From Candidatus Bathyarchaeota archaeon (GTDB lineage Archaea; Thermoproteota; Bathyarchaeia; Bathyarchaeales; Bathycorpusculaceae): a stretch of 10,407 nt of DNA. Within the stretch, counting starts at the first letter, position 1, and each line of letters starts with the position of its first letter. The stretch spans positions 1-10,407 of the forward strand of contig DAOUSM010000015.1 of the NCBI GenBank assembly GCA_030627225.1. The letters run 5' to 3'. Below are positions 5,327 through 10,407 of the stretch, piece by piece. The notes beneath the pieces were generated by a model. It saw only the letters and a list, made by a program, of their open reading frames with translations, did no database searches and was not told the DNA's origin. The position numbers were made by a program, and so were the translations under genes.

Positions 5327-5596
5327 TCACAACAAAAGGTCAGATAAAACATTCTTTAATTCATCTTTATCCTTCAAATTTCGAAAAATGGCCTTACCAG
5401 TCCCGTAAAGACGAAAAGAAACATCTTTAAAAGTTAATTCGAAAATTATCCGAGAAATTGATTTCTCTACCTTTGCCTTTTGCAGAATCTTCGCCATCAC
5501 TTCACCTTTTTTATCATACTTAAAAACGACAACAAAATCTCTTTCTTCACCGCATGTCTCTTCAATTCTAGCCACGTAATCTTCAATGGCTCCCAT
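5327..5596 (-). CDS. 89-residue protein of unknown function, last gene of the Fe-S operon
   Basis: I do not recognise a named family. The protein begins with an amphipathic helix (EDYVARIEETCGE, 5-17), continues with alternating strands (DFVVVFKYD, EVMAKILQKAKVE, RIIFELTF, VSFRLYGTGKAIFRN) and ends in a charged helix (KDELKNVLSDLL). The strand-turn 'F-R-L-Y-G-T-G-K-A-I' followed by a helix looks like one lobe of a TBP-like alpha/beta fold; this is an impression only. The single Cys (15) does not suggest cluster binding. The ATG follows the sufS stop directly (TAAATG), so its translation is almost certainly coupled to SufS. That placement points to a role tied to sulfur transfer or cluster delivery, but the function is inferred from position alone. 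Confidence 0.65.
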   Translation of the reverse strand: MGAIEDYVARIEETCGEERDFVVVFKYDKKGEVMAKILQKAKVEKSISRIIFELTFKDVSFRLYGTGKAIFRNLKDKDELKNVLSDLLL

Positions 5597-6832
5597 TTAA
5601 ATCCGCTCAATCTCCTTCAAAACTTCAACAAATCGGTCAATTTCCTCACGAGTATTATAGATGTAAAAGCTTACCCTAGCCGAAGATTTCAACTTAAACA
5701 CTTCATGTAAAGGTTGGGCACAGTGGAAGCCGCTTCTCACCATGATTCCATAACCATCAAGGAACAAAGCAACATCATGCGAGCTTAAACCATCAACGTT
5801 GAAGGGAATAATCCCACACTTAACGGATGCATCCCGAGGCCCGTAAATCTTAACTTTTCCGCATTCTTGCGTGCGATGCATTGCATGCTCTGTTAAAGTT
5901 TCCTCGTGTTCCTTGACGTTTTCCATGCCTATGCTCCTTAGGTATTTTACAGCCGCCATTAATCCCACGCCGCCGCAGATGTTGGGTGTTCCAGCTTCAA
6001 ACTTCCAAGGCAAATCATTCCAAGAAATCGAGCAACGCCTTGTTATCGTATTAAACGTGACATCCCTTATCATTTCGCCTCCGCCGTGAAATGGTTCCAT
6101 TTCCATAAGAATTTCACGTTTACCATAGAGAGCACCTATGCCTGTTGGCCCAAGCATTTTATGCCCTGAAAAAGCGAAAAAATCTACGTCCAAATCTTTA
6201 ACATCCACGGGTAAATGTGGAACTGATTGAGCACCGTCAACGAGCACTAACGCTCCGTATTCATGTGCCATCTTAGCAACTTTCTTTACGTCGTTTATAG
6301 CTCCGGTAACGTTTGAGACATGCGACATACAAACAATTCTAGTTTTCTCGGATATTGCATTTCCAAAAGCCTCATAGTTCAGAGTTCCATCAGGGTTCAC
6401 GTCCACATATCTAACTTGAAATCCGTTTATTTTAGAAAGAAGCTCCCAAGGAACAATATTACTGTGATGCTCCATCAACGTAACTAAAACCTCATCTTCC
6501 CCCTTCAAGTTCCGAAGACCCCAAGCATAAGCAACAAGATTTATCGCCTCAGTTGTACCTCTAACAAAAATTATTTCTTCCGTGCCATCGGCATTAATGA
6601 ATTTAGCAACCTCTTCATGTGCGTTTTCATAAAGTTCAGATGCCTCTTGAGAAAGCGTATGGACGCCCCTATGAACATTTGCGTTATACTTCTCGTAAAA
6701 TTCCCTAATAGCTCCAATCACTTGTCTCGGTTTTTGGGTTGTCGCTGCGTTATCAAAGTAGATTAAGGGGTGATTGTTTATTTTCCGTTTTAAAATCGGA
6801 AAGTCTTCCCTAATTTTGTAAGGGTCCAACAC
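5597..6832 (-). CDS. sufS: SufS-type (group II) cysteine desulfurase
   Basis: This PLP enzyme takes sulfur from L-cysteine to give alanine and an enzyme-bound persulfide for Fe-S cluster assembly. From the chosen start it has 411 residues, the usual SufS length. Visible landmarks are YFDNAATTQKP (25-35), the PLP-stacking His in MEHHSN (His123), VDGAQ (Asp199), the PLP lysine in FSGHKMLGPTG (Lys225) and the catalytic cysteine in RSGFHCAQP (Cys371), which is the group II signature. All catalytic residues look intact. The frame is open to an ATG at 6934, but that extension reads the iscU gene in another frame. The real start is GTG at 6830-6832: it shares one base with the iscU stop (TAGTG) and has GGAGG about 10 bases upstream. 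It is the third gene of the operon. No sufB, sufC or sufD is in the window, so its natural acceptor may be IscU or the IscS-like protein. Confidence 0.93.
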   Translation of the reverse strand: MLDPYKIREDFPILKRKINNHPLIYFDNAATTQKPRQVIGAIREFYEKYNANVHRGVHTLSQEASELYENAHEEVAKFINADGTEEIIFVRGTTEAINLVAYAWGLRNLKGEDEVLVTLMEHHSNIVPWELLSKINGFQVRYVDVNPDGTLNYEAFGNAISEKTRIVCMSHVSNVTGAINDVKKVAKMAHEYGALVLVDGAQSVPHLPVDVKDLDVDFFAFSGHKMLGPTGIGALYGKREILMEMEPFHGGGEMIRDVTFNTITRRCSISWNDLPWKFEAGTPNICGGVGLMAAVKYLRSIGMENVKEHEETLTEHAMHRTQECGKVKIYGPRDASVKCGIIPFNVDGLSSHDVALFLDGYGIMVRSGFHCAQPLHEVFKLKSSARVSFYIYNTREEIDRFVEVLKEIERI

Positions 6833-7332
6833 TACTTTTCTTCCTCCATCTTCATTCTTTTCGAAAGCATTTCCGCCAATTCTTCCTCCTCCAAAGCTTG
6901 CTTTTCCTCGAAAGTATGTTCCTTCGGTAGCCAACCGGGAGAAAGCCTCCTGTTTTTATAGTATGCTCTTATTGCCCTTTTCAATGCCCCCACAGCCAAG
7001 ATGCCGCAGTGAAACTTCACGCTTGGAAGCCCACCAACAGCATCTATAACGCTTTTCCAAGAGATTTTCCATGCATCCTCAAGCTTCATCCCCTTAACCA
7101 TTTCAGTAACTATGCTTGAGGTTGCTATGTTTGCGGCGCAGCCATAACTTTCAAAAGACGCTTTCTCGATAACATCTTCGTCGTTGATTTTTAAGTAGAA
7201 TATTATCATGTCTCCGCATGATGGGTTTCCTGCCACAGCAGTAACCGTGGCGTCTTCCATCCTTCCAAGATTTTTCGGATTCCTGAACAGCTCAAGTATT
7301 TTCGGGTTATATGGAAGAGGAGCCCTAGACAT
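6832..7332 (-). CDS. iscU: IscU/NifU-type Fe-S cluster scaffold
   Basis: This is the scaffold on which iron and sulfide are assembled into an [Fe-S] cluster before transfer to target proteins. The three conserved cysteines are present in family context: Cys39 in GNPSCGD (with Asp41), Cys65 in SYGCAANIATSS, and Cys109 in LPSVKFHCG, next to His108. The core ends near residue 125. Residues 126-166 are an added, highly charged tail, with a basic part (YYKNRRLSPGW) and then a Glu-rich helix (EEKQALEEEELAEMLSKRMK). IscU proteins are usually near 130 residues, so this tail is an extension. The ATG is 3 bases after the stop of the IscS-like gene, with a strong GGAGGTG ribosome binding site inside the end of that gene. 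It overlaps the sufS start by one base. Confidence 0.94.
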   Translation of the reverse strand: MSRAPLPYNPKILELFRNPKNLGRMEDATVTAVAGNPSCGDMIIFYLKINDEDVIEKASFESYGCAANIATSSIVTEMVKGMKLEDAWKISWKSVIDAVGGLPSVKFHCGILAVGALKRAIRAYYKNRRLSPGWLPKEHTFEEKQALEEEELAEMLSKRMKMEEEK

Positions 7333-7335
7333 GCC

Positions 7336-8559
7336 CTATTTCACCTCCATAGAGCCAACGATTCCTCTTATTCTTTCAACAGCCTTTGGAACAACCTCTA
7401 AAACATAGTCTATATCTTCTGCCGTATGGTATCTTGTAACTTTCATTAGGATGCTGCCGTGGGCTTCGACGAATTTTCTGCCTATGGCGACAAGAACATG
7501 GCTTGGTTGAAGGAGCCGTCTGGTACACGCACTCCCACTTGAAACATAAACTCCATTAAGGCTTAGTTCGATTGTTAATGCTTCACCCTCGCATCTTAGA
7601 AAGCTTATATTCACATTATCAGGTGCCCTTTTATCGCCTTTAGGCCCATTAAGCCTAACATCCGGTATTTTCCCAATTATTCCATCAATCAGCCTGTCCC
7701 TAAGCCTTCGCATATTATTCACATTTTCCCCAAAATTTTTAAAAGCCAGCTCAGATGCCTTTGCAAAACCGACAATTAACGGTGTGTTTTCAACCCCAGG
7801 CCAGAGCTTCTGCGTTCCTATCTGGCCTTCTAAAATTCTTTCCATGTTAACACCTTCTTTAACGTATAATGCGCCTACTCCGCGTGGCCCCAAAATTTTG
7901 TAGCTGCTTATAGTTGCCAAATCCGCGTTTAAATCCTGTACGTTAAACGGAATTTTTCCATAAGCATCCGAGGCATCGGTATGAAATATTGTTTTAGGGT
8001 TTCTGTCCTTAACTATTTCCAATGCTTCCTTAACCGGTTCTATCGTTCCAATCTCGTGATTCACAGCCGATAGACTTACAAGAATTGTTTCTTTATCAAC
8101 GGCTTCCCTTAATTTTTCAAGGTCAATGAATCCTTCACCGTCAACAGGAATCTTCACTATAGTAAATCCATACTTACTGAGTAAATCAGCAACATGCAAA
8201 ACGCTTAAAGGCTCAATTTCAGAAATCACAATTCTCTTACCCTTACCTTTCATCGAAAAAGCTGTCCCCATAAGCGCCAAGTTATTAGCCTCGGTTTCGC
8301 CTGGAGTGAAGTTAACTTCCTCAAGTGTTTTACATCCCAGGGACGTCGCTATTTTTTCCGAAGACTCCATTATTGTTTCGAAAGCTTCCCATCCGGGCTT
8401 ATGTGTTAACGTTGGGTTACCATATGCACGTTGATTAAAGTATGGCAACATCGCGTCAACAACTTCTTTCGGAACCATACTTGAATTTTCAACATCCAAG
8501 TAAACCTCACGCTTTAAACCCTCATGTGCCTTAAGCAGCTCCCTTATATTTTCAATCAT
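7336..8559 (-). CDS. iscS: Divergent IscS/NifS-like (group I) cysteine desulfurase homologue
   Basis: This is a 407-residue aspartate-aminotransferase-fold protein and the first gene of the operon. It keeps the PLP lysine (Lys221, ISSYKILGPRG), the PLP-pyridine Asp (Asp195, FHTDAS), Asn167 (VNHEIG) and the group I catalytic cysteine (Cys345, SSGSACTRR). Compared with E. coli IscS it lacks other standard residues. The PLP-stacking His of 'TEHKAVL' aligns with Pro117 (IEPLSVL), the Gln of 'DATQSVGK' with Asp198 (DASDAYGK), the His before the PLP lysine with Tyr220, and the RSGT loop with WPGV. The N-terminal 'LD.SATTP' reads LDVENSSMVP. An impaired or altered enzyme is therefore likely. Archaeoglobus fulgidus IscS, which lacks the PLP lysine, is a known precedent. 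The ATG at 8559 is preferred because GGAAGGA lies about 10 bases upstream; a TTG at 8568 is too close to it. Confidence 0.88.
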   Translation of the reverse strand: MIENIRELLKAHEGLKREVYLDVENSSMVPKEVVDAMLPYFNQRAYGNPTLTHKPGWEAFETIMESSEKIATSLGCKTLEEVNFTPGETEANNLALMGTAFSMKGKGKRIVISEIEPLSVLHVADLLSKYGFTIVKIPVDGEGFIDLEKLREAVDKETILVSLSAVNHEIGTIEPVKEALEIVKDRNPKTIFHTDASDAYGKIPFNVQDLNADLATISSYKILGPRGVGALYVKEGVNMERILEGQIGTQKLWPGVENTPLIVGFAKASELAFKNFGENVNNMRRLRDRLIDGIIGKIPDVRLNGPKGDKRAPDNVNISFLRCEGEALTIELSLNGVYVSSGSACTRRLLQPSHVLVAIGRKFVEAHGSILMKVTRYHTAEDIDYVLEVVPKAVERIRGIVGSMEVK

Positions 8560-8610
8560 TCTGTTCAAGTCCTTCCATCATAGCCTTTAGTATCCACATC
8601 TAATAGAAAA

Positions 8611-8647
8611 ACATAACCCAAAGAAAATTGCACGCGATGCACATAAC
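8611..8647. promoter_or_regulatory. Repeats upstream of the Fe-S operon (possible operator)
   Basis: ACATAAC occurs at 8611-8617 and 8641-8647. Between them TGCA-CGCGA-TGCA (8629-8641) forms a short dyad. They lie 52-88 bases upstream of the operon start, a normal place for an archaeal operator or activator site. Fe-S operons are often iron- or redox-controlled, but no known operator consensus is recognised here. Confidence 0.3.
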
Positions 8648-8648
8648 A

Positions 8649-8658
8649 CTTTAAATTA
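8649..8658. promoter_or_regulatory. TATA-like CTTTAAATTA between the Fe-S operon and the TnpB element
   Basis: This AT-rich box just outside the left end of the TnpB element could serve either strand. On the minus strand it lies about 95 bases upstream of the IscS-like ATG. On the plus strand it would be the natural hel308 promoter if the element were absent, because only about 56 bases would then separate it from the hel308 GTG. Confidence 0.3.
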
Positions 8659-8663
8659 ACTTT

Positions 8664-8708
8664 GTCGGCGTGAAGTCGCCTTCCGAAAGGTGCGGGCTGA
8701 AAGCCGAC
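8664..8708 (+). ncRNA. Structured left-end element of the TnpB transposon
   Basis: GTCGGC (8664-8669) pairs perfectly with GCCGAC (8703-8708). Inside lie smaller possible stems: CCTT (8679-8682) with AAGG (8687-8690), an alternative GGCG (8667-8670) with CGCC (8677-8680), and GGCT (8695-8698) with AGCC (8702-8705). The flanking DNA is AT-rich, so the GC-rich folded block stands out. It may be the TnpA-recognised left-end hairpin, a transcribed structured RNA of the type reported upstream of IS605 orfB genes, or both. Confidence 0.5.
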
Positions 8709-8710
8709 AT

Positions 8711-8720
8711 TTTTATATAA
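8711..8720 (+). promoter_or_regulatory. TATA box just after the left-end hairpin
   Basis: TTTTATATAA is a strong archaeal TATA match directly after the folded element. Initiation about 25 bases downstream (near 8740) would fall inside the ribbon-helix-helix ORF. This box therefore suits tnpB mRNA better than the small ORF, whose full translation would need an upstream transcript. Confidence 0.4.
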
Positions 8721-8721
8721 C

Positions 8722-8850
8722 ATGAAAGGAAAGACAACGATACAGGTGTCTATGGAAACGAAGCGTCGCCTGGAAGAGCTAAAGGTGCATCTAAGAGAGC
8801 CATATGAAGATGTTATAAAGAGGTTATTGAAAAGTGCAAGTAACCTATAA
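8722..8850 (+). CDS. 42-residue ribbon-helix-helix protein inside the TnpB element
   Basis: The product begins MKGKTTIQVSMETKRRLEEL and ends with EDVIKRLLKSASNL. The strand TTIQVS followed by two amphipathic helices (ETKRRLEELKVHL and PYEDVIKRLLK) is the CopG/VapB-type ribbon-helix-helix pattern, in which the strands of a dimer read the DNA major groove. The length is typical for a bare RHH domain. It sits between the left-end hairpin and tnpB, and its last 17 bases overlap the tnpB start in another frame. This suggests coupled translation and a regulatory role on the element's own promoter or hairpin. No ribosome binding site precedes the ATG, and a TATA box abuts it, so expression is uncertain. 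An antitoxin relationship to another gene is an alternative, but no VapC-like toxin is present. Confidence 0.65.
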   Translation: MKGKTTIQVSMETKRRLEELKVHLREPYEDVIKRLLKSASNL

Positions 8851-10018
8851 GTTTAGGCTTTATCCAAACAGGATGCAGGAAGAAAAACTGCTGGAAACAC
8901 TGGAACTTTGCAGGCAAACCTATAATCATTTTTTATCTCAATGGGACAAGAACGATAAAGTGCCAAACTGGTTAGAACTGCAAGCGCAGTTGCCAAAATT
9001 GAAAGTGGAAAAGCCTGAGCTGAAAAAAGTTTATTCTAAAGTTTTGCAGATGGTTCTCCATCAACTTTATTCTAATCTAAAGGCTTTGTCGCAACTGAAG
9101 AAGAATGGAAGGAAAGTTGGTAGGTTGCGGGTTAAAGGGAGAGGGTGGTATAAAACCTTCACCTATAACCAGTCAGGCTTCAAGATTATAAGAACTGAGA
9201 AGAGGCTTGATTTTCTTCATCTATCCAAAATTGGAGACATACCCATAAGATTGCACAGGGAAATTAAAGGATGCATAAAACAAGTTATAATCAAAAAATA
9301 CAGTTCCGGTAAATGGTTTGCCTGTTTTTCCGTTGAAGAAAACATTCGGATAGAAAAGAGGGAGATGCAAAGAGCTGTTGGAATAGACGTAGGCATAAGG
9401 CATTTCCTCACCGATAGCGATGGAAGACAAATTGAAAACCCAAAGTTCTATGAGAAATCTTTACAGAAGATAAAGATGGAGCAGAAAAGATTGTCGAGAA
9501 AGGAGAAAGGGTCTAAGAATCGAGAGAAGCAGAGAATAAAACTTGCTAAGGCATATGAAAAGCTAACAAACCAAAGAGATGACTTTTTACATAAACTTTC
9601 AAGGTTTTACGTGAACCACTACGACTTTGTTGCTGTTGAAGAATTGAACATCTCTGGAATGACTAAAAATCACAGCTTAGCCCAGAAAATACTTGACGCC
9701 TCCTGGGGCAAATTCTTTCACATGCTGGCTTACAAGGCTGAAAGAGCTGGTAAGCTAGCGGTGAAAGTAAACCCAAGAAACACATCAAAAATATACAAAT
9801 ACGGAGAACTTGACAGACACTATAACGCCTCTCTAAACATACTTGAGAGAGGCTTATCAGGGCTGGGACAGCCCTATGAGCCTGTGGAGATCGTGCCTCT
9901 ACCGAGAGCCATCCCGGCAAGCACAATCGTTGAAGCAGGAAGCCCCTTGCGTGGGGTAGTTCACATTAATGGTGTAGTAATTGCTGTTGTAAGAGAAAAA
10001 ACGGGCGTATTCCGGTGA
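8834..10018 (+). CDS. tnpB: TnpB RNA-guided nuclease lacking its zinc finger
   Basis: TnpB proteins of IS605 elements are omega-RNA-guided RuvC nucleases, ancestors of Cas12. This one has 394 residues: an N-terminal domain (YKFRLYPNRMQEEKL, 5-19), a central beta barrel/helical part and a split RuvC. RuvC-I is GIDVGIRHF with Asp185, RuvC-II is VAVEELN with Glu269, and RuvC-III is DRHYNASLNI with Asp327, so the acidic triad is present. Between NPRNTSK (313-319) and DRHYNAS a CxxC...CxxC zinc finger is expected. Here it is reduced to IYKYGEL: both first-pair cysteine positions are Tyr (321, 323) and the second pair is missing. The GTG start has GAGG about 10 bases upstream and overlaps the RHH gene. 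The last 18 or so codons run past the probable right end into host DNA. Activity is doubtful but not excluded. Confidence 0.88.
   Translation: MQVTYKFRLYPNRMQEEKLLETLELCRQTYNHFLSQWDKNDKVPNWLELQAQLPKLKVEKPELKKVYSKVLQMVLHQLYSNLKALSQLKKNGRKVGRLRVKGRGWYKTFTYNQSGFKIIRTEKRLDFLHLSKIGDIPIRLHREIKGCIKQVIIKKYSSGKWFACFSVEENIRIEKREMQRAVGIDVGIRHFLTDSDGRQIENPKFYEKSLQKIKMEQKRLSRKEKGSKNREKQRIKLAKAYEKLTNQRDDFLHKLSRFYVNHYDFVAVEELNISGMTKNHSLAQKILDASWGKFFHMLAYKAERAGKLAVKVNPRNTSKIYKYGELDRHYNASLNILERGLSGLGQPYEPVEIVPLPRAIPASTIVEAGSPLRGVVHINGVVIAVVREKTGVFR
9848..9964 (+). ncRNA. Probable omega-RNA / right-end region overlapping tnpB 3' end
   Basis: A long hairpin spans 9851-9882. The lower stem is GGCTTAT with ATGAGCC (one G-U pair), then one bulged C, then AGGGCT (9859-9864) with AGCCCT (9870-9875) around a 5-base loop. 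AGAGGC (9848-9853) can instead pair with GCCTCT (9895-9900). Near the end CCCC (9943-9946) pairs with GGGG (9953-9956), followed by TTCAC at 9960-9964. The established position of TnpB guide RNAs is the tnpB 3' end and right end, with the guide taken from DNA just beyond it. The guide here would begin at 9965 and match host sequence ahead of hel308. The limits of the RNA are estimates. Confidence 0.45.
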
Positions 10019-10407
10019 AAATAACAGACTTGTCAGTACCAGAATCCGTCAAAGAGATAATAATCAGATCCGGAATCGTTGAGCTTTACCCTCCACAAGA
10101 GGAAGCAATAAAAGCCGGGGCCCTCGAAGGACGAAACCTTGTCTTGGCAAGTCCAACAGCATCTGGAAAAACCTTAATTGCCGAACTCTGCGCCCTTAAA
10201 CACATACTAGAAAAAAACGGAAAAACAATTTATTTAACCCCTTTGAGGGCTTTAGCAAGCGAAAAATTTGAAGAATTTAAAAGATACGCATCAATAAGGA
10301 AGCCTGACGGAAAACGTCTAAGAGTAGGCATCAGCACAGGCGACTATGACAGCACGGACCCATGGCTGGAAAGATACGACATAATTGTGACTACGAATGA
10401 AAAGGCA
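10015..10407 (+). CDS. hel308: Hel308/Ski2-like superfamily 2 DNA helicase, 5' part
   Basis: Archaeal Hel308 is a 3'-5' helicase acting on stalled replication forks. Only the first 131 codons lie in the window; the gene runs off the end. Visible motifs are the Q-motif ELYPPQEEAI (23-32), Walker A ASPTASGKT (45-53), motif Ia TPLRALASEKF (75-85), and STGDYD (107-112) followed by IIVTTNEKA at the window edge, all in Hel308 order and spacing. The start is GTG at 10015-10017. An in-frame stop lies at 9967 and no other start codon intervenes, and the N-terminus VKITDLSVPESVKEI fits the family. The GTG overlaps the tnpB stop as GTGA. There is no clear ribosome binding site. Its original promoter may have been separated from it by the TnpB element. 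Confidence 0.92.
   Translation, partial: MKITDLSVPESVKEIIIRSGIVELYPPQEEAIKAGALEGRNLVLASPTASGKTLIAELCALKHILEKNGKTIYLTPLRALASEKFEEFKRYASIRKPDGKRLRVGISTGDYDSTDPWLERYDIIVTTNEKA

Larger units (their letters stand above)
8661..9964 (+). mobile_element. IS605-family TnpB element without TnpA
   Basis: About 1.3 kb containing a structured left end (8664-8708), a small ribbon-helix-helix ORF, tnpB and a right end with a C4/G4 hairpin followed by TTCAC. IS200/IS605 elements have subterminal hairpins and no terminal inverted repeats, which matches. The left boundary is set after TTAAC (8656-8660), as these elements insert 3' of a short T-rich target. The right boundary is set at TTCAC (9960-9964). Both are estimates. 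No TnpA transposase is present, so movement would need TnpA supplied from elsewhere. It lies between the divergent Fe-S operon and hel308. Confidence 0.6.

Noticed and set aside
6833..6934. N-terminal extension of SufS from ATG 6934
   Set aside because: It is the iscU coding sequence in another frame. The Gly-rich peptide has no SufS counterpart, and GTG 6832 has the ribosome binding site and the stop/start overlap.
8670..8702. Kink-turn (L7Ae site) inside the left-end element, from opposed GTGA and CTGA
   Set aside because: The bulge and stem spacing do not fit a standard kink-turn without forcing the pairing.
8722..8850. Antitoxin of a VapBC-type toxin-antitoxin pair
   Set aside because: The RHH fold is plausible, but the following gene is tnpB and no PIN-domain or other toxin gene is present.
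9663..9926. Minus-strand Cys-rich ORF opposite tnpB
   Set aside because: It is an antisense shadow of the RuvC-II/III and guide-RNA region, with no start signals.

Overview
The window looks archaeal. The evidence is the 5' end of a Hel308/Ski2-type DNA helicase, TATA-type promoters about 30-40 bases upstream of several starts, GGAGG-like ribosome binding sites used with GTG and TTG as well as ATG starts, and a surface protein with an archaeal-style N-terminal anchor. AT-rich DNA and the gene set would fit a Bathyarchaeia-like member of the Thermoproteota, but that placement is a guess.

Layout, left to right. (1) 1-1012, minus strand: two tightly spaced genes, an anchored Ser/Thr/Asn-rich surface protein (410-1012) and a small two-helix membrane protein (2-355). 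(2) 1254-3302, plus strand: three separate membrane-protein genes. These are a membrane-anchored zinc-ribbon protein, a four-helix membrane protein of unknown function, and a clear ZIP-family metal transporter. (3) 3404-5279: an accessory, virus- or plasmid-like cluster of small genes. A minus-strand group (winged-helix regulator, a phage-type small protein, and a second small gene coupled to it through ATGA) diverges from a plus-strand group (a second small helix-turn-helix-like protein and a small PD-(D/E)XK nuclease-like protein). The two groups share a palindromic TATA box. (4) 5327-8559, minus strand: a four-gene iron-sulfur operon, read as IscS-like desulfurase, IscU scaffold, SufS desulfurase, then an 89-residue unknown. 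Its junctions are a 3-base gap, a 1-base overlap and direct abutment. (5) about 8661-9964: an IS605-type TnpB element with a structured left end, a hidden 42-residue ribbon-helix-helix ORF, tnpB itself, and a probable omega-RNA/right end. (6) 10015-end: the start of hel308, whose GTG overlaps the tnpB stop as GTGA.

How the parts may work together. In the Fe-S operon, SufS has a textbook active site. The IscS-like protein keeps the PLP lysine and the sulfur-carrying cysteine but has lost several other PLP-site residues. A division of labour is therefore plausible: SufS as sulfur donor, the IscS-like protein as a specialised partner of IscU. No sufBCD genes are visible. In the transposon-derived region, TnpB keeps its three RuvC acidic residues but has lost its zinc finger, which points to decay or specialisation. 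It is preceded by a ribbon-helix-helix protein instead of a TnpA transposase. The element lies between hel308 and what looks like its original promoter.

No gene-free stretch exceeds about 300 bases. The longest is 1659-1956, which holds an AT-rich leader with overlapping inverted repeats. No rRNA, convincing tRNA or CRISPR array was seen.
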